This document shows positions 1 to 7,314 of a stretch of DNA of 18,393 nucleotides, piece by piece. The notes below the pieces were generated by a model, which worked only from the letters and a program-made list of their open reading frames with translations, was not told where the DNA came from and did not search any database. Numbering within the stretch: position 1 is the first letter of the stretch; each line of letters starts with the position of its first letter. The position numbers were made by a program, and so were the translations under genes. Origin of the DNA: Candidatus Bipolaricaulota bacterium (lineage in GTDB: Bacteria > Bipolaricaulota > Bipolaricaulia > UBA7950 > UBA9294); assembly GCA_030612485.1 (NCBI GenBank), contig JAUWNS010000033.1, positions 1 through 18,393 of the forward strand. Reading direction: 5' to 3'.

Positions 1-22
1 ACGGGGTATTCCGCCAATTTCA

Positions 23-42
23 TTTTGACCTGAAGGTCAAAA
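23..42. repeat. Short inverted repeat
   Basis: Perfect 8-bp arms TTTTGACC (23-30) and GGTCAAAA (35-42) flank a 4-base loop. It lies in non-coding DNA at the left edge. It could be a weak terminator (A-tract before, T-tract after on either strand) or a binding site for a dimeric protein; the sequence does not decide. Confidence 0.4.
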
Positions 43-60
43 CCGGGATTTCATTATTTC

Positions 61-126
61 ACCTCACCCCGACCCTCTCCTATCAAGGAGAGGGGGATAA
101 GGAAACCCTGTGGCAAGACCACAGGG
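61..126. repeat. REP-like double hairpin element
   Basis: Two consecutive perfect hairpins are present: CCCTCTCC (73-80) with GGAGAGGG (87-94), and CCCTGTGG (106-113) with CCACAGGG (119-126). The first, with its flanking CCTCACCCCGA context, looks like the dispersed palindromic repeats found between genes in many bacterial genomes. No ORF with a ribosome-binding site covers it. Confidence 0.4.
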
Positions 127-158
127 AATCTCAAGTTGAAAGGACGGGAACCTTTTAA

Positions 159-196
159 GGGCCCTGCCGGTTAGTAAAGGCAGGGCCCATCGTTTT
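159..196 (+). terminator. Strong hairpin terminator left of hppA
   Basis: A perfect 10-bp GC-rich stem, GGGCCCTGCC (159-168) with GGCAGGGCCC (179-188), is followed on the plus strand by a TTTTT run (192-196). The T-tract side suggests it ends a rightward transcript entering from outside the window. It lies about 40 bp beyond the hppA stop and may also stop that leftward transcript, but the minus-strand side has only two T residues. Confidence 0.6.
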
Positions 197-228
197 TACA
201 TGATGTGTCTCACATTATCTGCCGCTCT

Positions 229-2433
229 TCACATAAAGATTGGGTAGATCGGGAAGAGCGAGGCGAAGACGAGCGCGATCACGCTCATCAGCTTGATCAG
301 GATGTCGAGCGACGGGCCGACCGTGTCCTTGAGCGGATCCCCGACGGTGTCCCCGGTGACCGACGCAGCGTGTGCTTCGGAGTTCTTGCCTCCAAAATGC
401 CCTTCTTCGATGTATTTCTTGGCGTTATCCATCGCCCCACCCGAGTTACCGCAGAAGATGGCAAGCTGAATCGCCGACAGGAGAGCCCCGATAAGGAACC
501 CGCCGAGGGCGTAGCGCCCGAAGATCAGCCCGCAAGCGATCGGAGTGCCGACGGCGATCATCGCGGGGACGAACATCTTGTGCAGTCCGCCGTGGGCGGT
601 GATGCTGATGCACTTATTGTAGTCGGGCATCTCTTCACCGGTTAAGATCTTCGGGTTATCTTTGAACTGGCGGCGAACCTCCTGCACGAGGATCCCGGCT
701 GTGCGGCTGACCCCGCGGATGAGAAGAGCGGAGAAGACGTAGGGGACCATCGCTCCGAGCATCAGCCCGGCGATAACGAACGCCCCGACCTGGATCGGGT
801 TTCCCGTGGGGGAGAACTGCGCCGCGATCTCTCCCACGATCGGGAGTTGTGGCTGAACGACTTGCGATGCGCTCCCAATCGCCGACCACATGAAGGCGGC
901 GATCAGGCCGCGGGCAGCGACGGCGGCCGATCCGATGGCGAACCCTTTTCCGATGGCCGCGGTGGTGTTCCCGATCGAATCGAGTTTATCCGTCTTCTCG
1001 CGCACTTCAGGGGGAAGCTCGGCCATGGTGGCAATCCCGCCCGCGTTATCGGCGATCGGTCCGTAGGTATCTACAGCGACTGTCATCGCAACGAAGGAGA
1101 GCATCCCCATCGCGGTGAAGGCGACCCCGAGGAGTCCTCCTAGCTGGTAGGCCCCGATCGTTGCCGCCGCAATGATGATCACCGGCAATAAGGTGCTAAT
1201 CATCCCTAACGCCATCCCCTCGGTGACCGCAATCGCTGGGCCGTCCTGATTCATCCTGGCGAGCTCACGCGTCGGCTTGTAGTCGGTCGACGTGAAGTAT
1301 TCGGCGGAGAAGCCGATGCCTATCGCGGCGGCTAGGCCGAGGAGGACCTCACCGAATATGTTGAAGCCAATGGGAGAGAGCCAGCAGAAGAGGAACGTAG
1401 TCACTGCGGTGAGGACCGCGGCCAGGCGCGTACCGTTCATCAGCACCTGTTGCATCCCCTCTTGGCGCTTGCTGAACCGGATGTAGAGGATCGCAAGGAG
1501 GCTCGAGAAGAGACCACCGGCGACGATCACTAGCGGTGTCATTAGGACCCACCAGTAGTTGGCCTCGCTCAGGCCAGCGGTCAACCCGAGTTTCTGGATA
1601 AGCCCTTGAATGCTGGGATTGTTCCGTCCGACATAGATGTAGAGTGCCATGACGATGACGGAGATGATCGCTCCGACGAACGACTCCAGAAGGTCGGCGC
1701 CCAATCCGCCAACATCACCCACGTTGTCGCCGACGTTATCGGCGATCGTCGCCGGGTTGCGCGGGTCGTCCTCGGGGATGTGCATCTCCACCTTCCCCAC
1801 CATGTCCGCAGCCATGTCCGCCGCCTTGGTGTAGATTCCACCGCCGACACGGTCGAACAGGGCGACGAGGGAGGCCCCCATTGAGTAGGCACTGACGATC
1901 AGCGCTCCGCGGATGAAGTTGACCCCCATCGATTTGATGCCGAACAGGTACCGCGTCTCGATATGCAGCGTGCTCGGTTCGTACCACTTACGGAAGAGGA
2001 CCACGATTATGACGAGTCCAGCTAGTGCCAGACCTGCCACAGAGAGTCCCCTAACGCTCCCGCCGGAGAAGGCGCCGTTGAGCGCGTCCTTGAACGACTT
2101 GCGCGCCGCGTGTGTTGTGCGGGCGTTGGCATGGGTCGCTGCGTTCATCCCGATGAACCCGGCGGCCATCGAGAGGAGCGATCCGATCCAGAAGGCCACT
2201 GCGATCTCCCAGTAGAAGAGGATCCACAGAATCGCACCGATGATGAGCATCGTGATCCCCATCACCCGTGCCTCCTCCAGCATGAAGGTGAAAGCACCCG
2301 ATCGGATGTACCCTTGCAGTTCCTTCATCCGGTCGGTCCCCTGTGCCTTGCGCACCACCGAGCGGTTGAACAGGAACGCACTCAAGAGCGCCAGCACTGA
2401 AATTACAGCTGGTATGGCAATTAGAGCAGTCAT
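229..2433 (-). CDS. hppA: Membrane-bound ion-pumping pyrophosphatase, K+-dependent type
   Basis: This integral membrane enzyme hydrolyses pyrophosphate and pumps H+ or Na+ across the cytoplasmic membrane. At 734 residues it has the usual family length, and hydrophobic segments run throughout. Catalytic loops are intact: RVGGGIYTKAADMAAD near 195-210, NPATIADNVGDNVGD near 226-240, GNTTAAIGKGFAIG at 488-501, and GNSGGAMDNAKK and DTVGDPLKDTVG near the C-terminus. In the GNTT motif, alanine 492 sits where K+-independent enzymes carry lysine, which places it in the K+-dependent subclass. That subclass contains both Na+ and H+ pumps, so the ion cannot be fixed by eye, although the intramembrane glutamate of the LLESF segment is present. 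The ATG at 2433 follows an AGGGGTG-type ribosome site. The gene stands alone and is divergent from the coiled-coil gene. Confidence 0.96.
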   Translation of the reverse strand: MTALIAIPAVISVLALLSAFLFNRSVVRKAQGTDRMKELQGYIRSGAFTFMLEEARVMGITMLIIGAILWILFYWEIAVAFWIGSLLSMAAGFIGMNAATHANARTTHAARKSFKDALNGAFSGGSVRGLSVAGLALAGLVIIVVLFRKWYEPSTLHIETRYLFGIKSMGVNFIRGALIVSAYSMGASLVALFDRVGGGIYTKAADMAADMVGKVEMHIPEDDPRNPATIADNVGDNVGDVGGLGADLLESFVGAIISVIVMALYIYVGRNNPSIQGLIQKLGLTAGLSEANYWWVLMTPLVIVAGGLFSSLLAILYIRFSKRQEGMQQVLMNGTRLAAVLTAVTTFLFCWLSPIGFNIFGEVLLGLAAAIGIGFSAEYFTSTDYKPTRELARMNQDGPAIAVTEGMALGMISTLLPVIIIAAATIGAYQLGGLLGVAFTAMGMLSFVAMTVAVDTYGPIADNAGGIATMAELPPEVREKTDKLDSIGNTTAAIGKGFAIGSAAVAARGLIAAFMWSAIGSASQVVQPQLPIVGEIAAQFSPTGNPIQVGAFVIAGLMLGAMVPYVFSALLIRGVSRTAGILVQEVRRQFKDNPKILTGEEMPDYNKCISITAHGGLHKMFVPAMIAVGTPIACGLIFGRYALGGFLIGALLSAIQLAIFCGNSGGAMDNAKKYIEEGHFGGKNSEAHAASVTGDTVGDPLKDTVGPSLDILIKLMSVIALVFASLFPIYPIFM

Positions 2434-2750
2434 GTTGCTACACGCACCCCTTTTTTGGTAGGTTTTTCCTCCACCAGCTTCAACAGGGAAGCCGGCCTGA
2501 AAAACAACGTACTGTTGCGGTTTTCTTTCCTTTTCTTATCCTGGAAAAAGGCTGTGCTATTCTAGCACACACGCTTTCTACCTGCAAGAGGGAGGTATGC
2601 TTTTGCTGTTCGATCGGCTCTTCCCAGGAGGACATCTGTCTTCTATCCAGCCGACAAAGTTTTATCTCAACGGCTACCGCAGTCTCTAACGCCTAATCTA
2701 TTCACGGTTATCCTTGAGCCACTGAACCGAGAATAAAAAGGAGGAACACC
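2434..2750. other. Divergent intergenic region, no gene
   Basis: This 317-bp stretch lies between the leftward hppA and the rightward coiled-coil gene. It holds the promoter-like dyad at 2553-2569 and a pyrimidine-rich tract (2519-2537). The hppA leader would be about 118 nt and includes a weak 4-bp hairpin followed by T residues. The ribosome site AGGAGG of the next gene is at about 2740. I see no credible ORF or RNA gene. Confidence 0.6.
2553..2587 (-). promoter_or_regulatory. Probable hppA promoter within a symmetric dyad
   Basis: A perfect 17-bp dyad, TGTGCTA-TTC-TAGCACA (2553-2569), contains an extended -10 on each strand. On the minus strand it reads TGC-TAGAAT, with TTGCAG 17 bp upstream as a partial -35 (2582-2587), well placed to drive hppA. 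On the plus strand it reads TGC-TATTCT but lacks a recognisable -35. The dyad could instead be an operator. Confidence 0.4.
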
Positions 2751-3671
2751 ATGAAGAAAGCGCTGTCCATAGCATTTGTAGGGGCCTTATCGCTCTTCCT
2801 CTTCCTGGCGACCGGCTATGCACAAGGGGAGGTGACGGTCCCCGAATTGCTCGATCAGGAGCTTGCTGCGCTGGATGCAGTCTTCGGCGACCTGCAATCC
2901 TTCATGGGTGAGCTGGTAGTTGAGGTGAAGGGTAATATGGGGGACATCGACGAGATCAACTATCGCATCGATGACCTGAAGAATGTCGTTCAAGCCATCT
3001 CCATCGAGCTTAAAGCCGCGGAAGGGAAGATCATCGGCTTGCGCAAAGATGTCGATGGAATGGCCAGGATCCAGCAGGAGACTCAGATTCGTCTAGTTGT
3101 CCTCGAAACCGGACTCTCCGAGCTCTCTGCGGCCTTCGCTGAGTGTTGTGCCAGATTGGAGGCGGAGATTGCCGATACGCAGGCCAACCTGGCCGCGCTG
3201 ACCGATCAAGTGGCTGCCCTCATCGTCGACTACAAAGCCTTTAAGGATGAGTATGCGGCGTTCAAGGATTCCATTCTCGCCGACATCTCCATGCTTCAGA
3301 AGGGTCAAGATGCCCTGGCTGCCCGCGTGCAGGTCCTCGAGGATCAGGATGTGGGAACGTTCAAGAAGAAGGTACTGCAACTCGAACGCTCGATGAGCGC
3401 CCTGTCGATCAAGATCGACAACAATCGGGCCAAGCTTGAGGGGTTCGACCAAGCGATAGCCTCTTTGGCGAGTGAAATCGAGACGAATAGGAGTGGTCTC
3501 CTCGCCAACATGAACCTCCTCGAAGATCATGAGATCCGGATCTCCGGGCTTGAAGGCGGGGCACAGCTTGCCGCTCTTGAGGAGCAGGTGAACACCCTCT
3601 ACTTCATCTCGATCGTCGCTCTCCTTGCGGGAATCGGCGCGCTCGTCTGGGGATTCCTGGGAGGAAGTTAG
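2751..3671 (+). CDS. Secreted coiled-coil protein with C-terminal membrane anchor
   Basis: I do not recognise a named family. The 306-residue product begins with a Sec signal peptide (MKK, a hydrophobic core, probable cleavage after GYA at residue 24). About 250 residues of almost unbroken heptad-patterned helix follow, rich in Leu, Ala, Glu, Asp and Lys and nearly free of Pro. It ends in one hydrophobic segment (about 283-303) and a GGS tail with no positive residue. A tandem cysteine pair (ECCARLE) sits mid-coil. The predicted form is a rod of several tens of nanometres, exported and anchored at its C-terminus. The layout recalls the Omp-alpha spacer proteins of Thermotoga, but no SLH domain is visible. 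The ATG at 2751 has an AGGAGG site at good spacing. A terminator follows directly, so it is probably monocistronic. Confidence 0.75.
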   Translation: MKKALSIAFVGALSLFLFLATGYAQGEVTVPELLDQELAALDAVFGDLQSFMGELVVEVKGNMGDIDEINYRIDDLKNVVQAISIELKAAEGKIIGLRKDVDGMARIQQETQIRLVVLETGLSELSAAFAECCARLEAEIADTQANLAALTDQVAALIVDYKAFKDEYAAFKDSILADISMLQKGQDALAARVQVLEDQDVGTFKKKVLQLERSMSALSIKIDNNRAKLEGFDQAIASLASEIETNRSGLLANMNLLEDHEIRISGLEGGAQLAALEEQVNTLYFISIVALLAGIGALVWGFLGGS

Positions 3672-3704
3672 GCTCCAAAATGGGATGAGGGGGATAGAAT
3701 AGTC

Positions 3705-3737
3705 GAGAGGGACATCTCTTGTCCCTCTCTGTTTTTT
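3705..3737 (+). terminator. Rho-independent terminator
   Basis: A perfect 10-bp stem, GAGAGGGACA (3705-3714) with TGTCCCTCTC (3720-3729), has a 5-base loop and is followed by TG and six T residues (3732-3737). It lies 34 bp after the stop of the coiled-coil gene and separates it from the smc operon. Confidence 0.85.
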
Positions 3738-3764
3738 GCTATTGTACGTAACAGAAGTTATATT
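3736..3764 (+). promoter_or_regulatory. Putative sigma70-type promoter of the HTH-smc operon
   Basis: TTGCTA (3736-3741) and TATATT (3759-3764) are separated by exactly 17 bp, matching consensus at 4/6 and 5/6 positions. The -35 overlaps the T-tract of the preceding terminator. Transcription would begin near 3771, giving a leader of about 20 nt that contains the GAGGGGGTG ribosome site. Confidence 0.55.
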
Positions 3765-3789
3765 AGTAAACTTACCACGAGGGGGTGCG

Positions 3790-4044
3790 ATGGAGAGCTT
3801 GGGAAGGCGGTTACGCCATCTTCGGATTGAGAGCGGGTGGAGCAAGCGAATGGTGGCGGAGAAGCTCGGTGTTTCGATCCCCTCGATCATTCGTTGGGAA
3901 GAGGAGATTGCGCAGCCGAACGACTACAACTGCTACAAGATAGAGCGATTCCTCGCAGAAGGGGTCGCTTCTCCTGTGCTCGCTGGGAGGGAGATCCGCC
4001 AGCTCGGTCTATTCCCCGAAGAAGGGGCTGGTAAAGCACGATGA
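3790..4044 (+). CDS. Small helix-turn-helix (XRE-like) DNA-binding protein
   Basis: The product is 84 residues. Residues 4-40 fit a Cro/C1-type helix-turn-helix: LGRRLRHLRIESGWSKRMVA, then EKLGVSIPSIIRWEEE, with the recognition helix at SIPSIIRWEEE. The tail (45-84) is short and has no recognisable effector domain. I chose the ATG at 3790 because GAGGGGGTG lies just upstream. An in-frame TTG at 3736 would put the start inside the predicted promoter. Its TGA overlaps the smc ATG (ATGA at 4041-4044), so the two are probably translationally coupled. It may autoregulate the operon or act as a DNA-binding partner of the condensin; both roles are inferred from position. Confidence 0.8.
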   Translation: MESLGRRLRHLRIESGWSKRMVAEKLGVSIPSIIRWEEEIAQPNDYNCYKIERFLAEGVASPVLAGREIRQLGLFPEEGAGKAR

Positions 4045-6563
4045 CCAAGATCAACAAACTCGAACTCCGCGGGTTCAAGTCGTTCCGCGCAAAGACGGTC
4101 GTCCCGTTCTTCGATGGTCTGACCGCGGTGATCGGCGAGAACGGATCGGGAAAATCGAACCTGTTCGACGCGATCAGTTTCGTGATGGGTAGGCGATCTT
4201 CACAGCTGCGCTCCGACAGGTTGGAGCACCTGATCTTCAACGGAGGAGGGAAGCAGGGTTCGTTGGACGGGGCGGAGGTGGTCCTCTACCTGGATAACAA
4301 AGACGGGGTCTTCGATCAATTCTTCCCGGACGGGGAGGTCCCCGAGGTGACCCTCGGTCGACGGCTCACCCGTCACTCCTCCACCTACACCTTCATGGGA
4401 AAGACCTGCACGCGAGGGATGATCGATCGGGTGCTCGAGTCAGGGAGCATCGACCCGGATGGGCAGCAGTTGATCGCTCAGGGGAGGATCACCGAGGTGA
4501 TCAAGAAGAGCCCGGTCCGTCGTCGCGAGATCATCGATGAGGTCAGCGGTATTGCCGCCTACGACGAGAAGCGGAAGAAAGCGATTATCGAGCTGAAGGA
4601 CGTGAAGTCGAAGTTGAACACGCACCGGGTGATCCTCGCCGAACGTCGTCGTCGGCTGGTCACGCTTGAGCACGAGCGCGATGCTGCCCTGGAGCACCAA
4701 CAGTTGACCGAGGAGCAAACTCGCCTCGAACAGTCGATCCGCCACCGCAAGAGGGAGAAGATCGTCGAGAAGCTCAATCGGGCTCGCACCGAGCGCAGTG
4801 GGATGGCCGAGCGGATCGAGGTCCTTGAGGCAGAGGTGACTAAGCTCGATCTTGCGGTCGAGAACAAGGAATGGGAACTCGAAGGGATGCGGGATGACCT
4901 GGAGAAGACCGGTCAGATCACCATGGTCAAGGCGATTGAGCACCTGCGTTCCCAGATCTTCCAGAAACAAGGGGAGATCGAGCTTGCACGACAGCAGGCG
5001 CGAAACCTCCAGGAGATGATCGATGAGGTAGCGAAGATCAAGGCGGCGGAGGCGGCGCGCACGCAGGTCAGCGGGAGCAGGAACCGTGCTGTGGAGGCAT
5101 TGATCGAGCGGAAACGCGGTGGTGTCTATGGGACGATCGCCTCCCTGTCGACAGCGCGGTCCGGATTTGAGGTGGCATTCGAGACGGCTGCCGGTGGGCA
5201 CATGAACGACCTGGTGGTCGACTCACGCGAGACAGCGATCGACTGCATAAACTACCTGAAGCAGAATCGCCTTGGCCGCGCACGTATCCTTCCGTTGCGG
5301 CGGTTGGTCACCGTGCGTAAGAGTCTCTCCTCGGCCGACGCCCTGAAGCTCCCAGAAGTGATCGACTACGCGATCAACTTGGTCGAGTTCGATCCCAAGT
5401 ACCGGCGTGCGTTCGAGTACATCCTCTCCGATGCGATCGTTGCCGAGAACCTGGAGGCGTTGCGGGGGATCGACGGAGTGCGTGCGGTCACCCTAGACGG
5501 GGACCTACAGAGCAAGGGAGGTGCACTCACCGGTGGATGGCGCGCGGAGGCAGGAAAGAAGGGGCCGGCAACGAAACCGGCCGACGCCAGCTTCGATACT
5601 GCCAAACGGCGGCAGCAGATCTCCAAACTGAAGAAACAGATCACCACACTCACCGAAGAGATCGAGGAGTTGGAAGGACGCCTCGCGGAGAAGGAGGAGG
5701 AGTTCACCGTCAAGCAGCAGGAGGAGAGCCTGGTAAAGGGGGCGGCGAGCACACGCAGCGACGAACTCCACGCACTGCGCGACAAACGCCGGGATACCTA
5801 CCGTGAGCTGGAGACCCTCCGCCGAGGACTCACCCGATACGAGCGCCAGGAGGCTGAAGCACAGGCTGAATTGGAATCTCTCAGCGAGGAAGAACACGAT
5901 CCTTCCTATTACATCGAAGGGCCGATCGCGGAGCTCGAACGAAAGATCGATGCGAACAAGCGGCGCTTACGCCGGTTGGAGCCGGTGAACATGCGATCGA
6001 TCGATGAGTACGCGATCTATGAGAAGGAGTACGAAACGTTCCGCGAGAAGGTCGATGTCCTGGAGAGGGAGAAGCGCGAGATCGAGCTCTTGATCGGTGA
6101 GATCGAGGAACGGAAGAAGGAGCGCTTCCTCGACACACTAGAGACGATCAACGGCCAGTTCAATAGCATCTTCGAGAAGCTGTTCGAGGGCGGACACGCC
6201 TCCCTGGAGTTGGATGAGCCGGGGAATATCTCATCGGGTCTCCTGATCAAGGCGAACCCACCGGACAAGGAACCACACGTGATAGACTCACTCTCAGGAG
6301 GGGAACAGACCCTGGTGGCGACGGCGTTCATCTTTGCCCTGCAAGAGTACCAACGGGCCCCGTTCTTCATCCTGGACGAGATCGATGCGGCGCTCGACCT
6401 GATGAACGTGATGCGGCTGGCGCGGATGCTCCGCGAGTATGCCCAGCGGATTCAGGTGATTGTTGTCTCGCACAATGAGGAAACAGTTCGTCATGCCGAC
6501 CGTGCCTATGGGGTGACAATCAAGGATGGAGCTTCACAGATACTAGCGCTCAATCTGAATTAG
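4041..6563 (+). CDS. smc: Chromosome condensation ATPase SMC, unusually short arms
   Basis: SMC dimers bind ScpA/ScpB and organise and segregate the chromosome using ATP. All core parts are present: Walker A GENGSGKSN (32-40), Q-loop LIAQGRI (144-150), R-loop region RREIIDEVSG (161-170), hinge (about 352-500) ending GGALTGGW, signature LSGGEQ (751-756), Walker B FFILDEID (775-782) and the switch histidine in VVSHNEE (808-814). Total length is 840 residues, against roughly 1150-1190 for typical SMCs. The deficit lies in the coils: about 170 residues between head and hinge and about 185 on the way back, roughly half the norm. Several head motifs read as archaeal-like rather than bacterial. The frame is continuous and both heads are complete, so this is not an obvious truncation. 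The start is set by the ATGA overlap with the HTH gene; its own ribosome site is weak. Confidence 0.95.
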   Translation: MTKINKLELRGFKSFRAKTVVPFFDGLTAVIGENGSGKSNLFDAISFVMGRRSSQLRSDRLEHLIFNGGGKQGSLDGAEVVLYLDNKDGVFDQFFPDGEVPEVTLGRRLTRHSSTYTFMGKTCTRGMIDRVLESGSIDPDGQQLIAQGRITEVIKKSPVRRREIIDEVSGIAAYDEKRKKAIIELKDVKSKLNTHRVILAERRRRLVTLEHERDAALEHQQLTEEQTRLEQSIRHRKREKIVEKLNRARTERSGMAERIEVLEAEVTKLDLAVENKEWELEGMRDDLEKTGQITMVKAIEHLRSQIFQKQGEIELARQQARNLQEMIDEVAKIKAAEAARTQVSGSRNRAVEALIERKRGGVYGTIASLSTARSGFEVAFETAAGGHMNDLVVDSRETAIDCINYLKQNRLGRARILPLRRLVTVRKSLSSADALKLPEVIDYAINLVEFDPKYRRAFEYILSDAIVAENLEALRGIDGVRAVTLDGDLQSKGGALTGGWRAEAGKKGPATKPADASFDTAKRRQQISKLKKQITTLTEEIEELEGRLAEKEEEFTVKQQEESLVKGAASTRSDELHALRDKRRDTYRELETLRRGLTRYERQEAEAQAELESLSEEEHDPSYYIEGPIAELERKIDANKRRLRRLEPVNMRSIDEYAIYEKEYETFREKVDVLEREKREIELLIGEIEERKKERFLDTLETINGQFNSIFEKLFEGGHASLELDEPGNISSGLLIKANPPDKEPHVIDSLSGGEQTLVATAFIFALQEYQRAPFFILDEIDAALDLMNVMRLARMLREYAQRIQVIVVSHNEETVRHADRAYGVTIKDGASQILALNLN

Positions 6564-6578
6564 GAGGGGCCCGACCAG

Positions 6579-7307
6579 ATGGAAGACGCAATACGGATCG
6601 CCGATGTTCCCATCGAGGCTCTGATAGAGGAGACCTGGGAGGGGACCTTAGAGCGATTGACCGTGGATATGGATCCATGGGACATCGATGTTGCCGAGCT
6701 TGCGCGTCGATACCGTCAGTACATCGAGGCGTTGAGAGAGCTTTGTTTCGAGGTCTCCGGGAGGATGGTCCTCACCTGCTCTATCCTGCTTCGGATGCAA
6801 TCGGACGATCTTCTTGCCTCCGCTCGTCCCACTGAGCAGAACAATCTAATCGAGGAGCTGGAGGCGGCGGTTGAGGAGGAAGCGGCAGAGTGGGAAGAGC
6901 CGGTTGCTCCAGAGGAGTTCTCCCTCCCCTTGATGCGGCGACCACATCGCCAGGTGACCCTGGCTGACCTGCGGCGGGCGTTCGCAGCGGCGTTGAAGGT
7001 AAGCCACCGGCGTGTAGTCCGTACCGCCGAGAGGATCGATGACGACGACGATGAGGAGATCTTCGACCACTTCCAGATTGGCGGCGAGAACTTCGGCGAC
7101 CGCCTGCACTCCCTGTTCAGCAAGATCAAGGACCTCCTCCGCGGCCGGCGGCGGATCAGCTTCTTCCGCCTGCTCGATCGCGGGGATAAGGAGGAGAAGA
7201 CCCGGTGTTTCTTCGAGATCCTGCACCTGGACGCGCAGGGGGGGATCTCCTGCGAGCAGGAGGAATTCCTCGGCGATATCACCATCACCCTCCCTCAGGA
7301 GGTGTGA
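6579..7307 (+). CDS. scpA: Segregation and condensation protein A (kleisin), archaeal-like
   Basis: ScpA is the kleisin that bridges the two SMC heads and recruits ScpB. The 242-residue product has the N-terminal kleisin pattern MDPWDIDVAELARRY (31-45) and VSGRMVLTCSILLRMQSD (59-76). A variable acidic linker follows, with a DDDDDEE run near 154-160. The C-terminal winged-helix region (about 170-242) ends ISCEQEEFLGDITI. The DPWDID and VSGR...LLRMQS patterns resemble archaeal ScpA more than the bacterial version, as I recall those families. The ATG at 6579 follows AGGAGGGG (6562-6569), which overlaps the smc stop. It matches smc in origin and adjacency, so the two very likely form one complex. 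Confidence 0.88.
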   Translation: MEDAIRIADVPIEALIEETWEGTLERLTVDMDPWDIDVAELARRYRQYIEALRELCFEVSGRMVLTCSILLRMQSDDLLASARPTEQNNLIEELEAAVEEEAAEWEEPVAPEEFSLPLMRRPHRQVTLADLRRAFAAALKVSHRRVVRTAERIDDDDDEEIFDHFQIGGENFGDRLHSLFSKIKDLLRGRRRISFFRLLDRGDKEEKTRCFFEILHLDAQGGISCEQEEFLGDITITLPQEV

Positions 7308-7314
7308 GGGAGGG
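7288..7314 (+). other. Hairpin at the end of scpA
   Basis: Perfect 9-bp arms CCCTCCCTC (7288-7296) and GAGGGAGGG (7306-7314) surround a 9-base loop containing the ribosome-site-like AGGAGG and part of the scpA stop. No T-tract follows, so it is not a standard terminator. It could stabilise the mRNA or reduce read-through into scpB. Confidence 0.4.

Noticed and set aside
205..645. 146-codon plus-strand ORF opposite the end of hppA
   Set aside because: The charged, repetitive composition is that of an antisense shadow, and the hppA C-terminal motifs lie on the other strand.
2434..2552. Known riboswitch in the hppA leader
   Set aside because: The leader is long enough, but I see no conserved riboswitch core, only a 4-bp stem.
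3093..3890. 265-codon minus-strand ORF
   Set aside because: It runs antisense through the coiled-coil gene, its terminator and the HTH gene. It has no ribosome site and no recognisable domain; the forward-strand genes explain the sequence.
4440..5201. 253-codon minus-strand ORF inside smc
   Set aside because: It is antisense to conserved SMC coding sequence, with low-complexity Leu/Asp content produced by complementing coiled-coil codons.
4041..6563. SMC as a pseudogene or Rad50/SbcC
   Set aside because: The frame is continuous with complete Walker A, signature, Walker B and a glycine-rich SMC hinge. There is no zinc-hook CxxC, and scpA and scpB follow.
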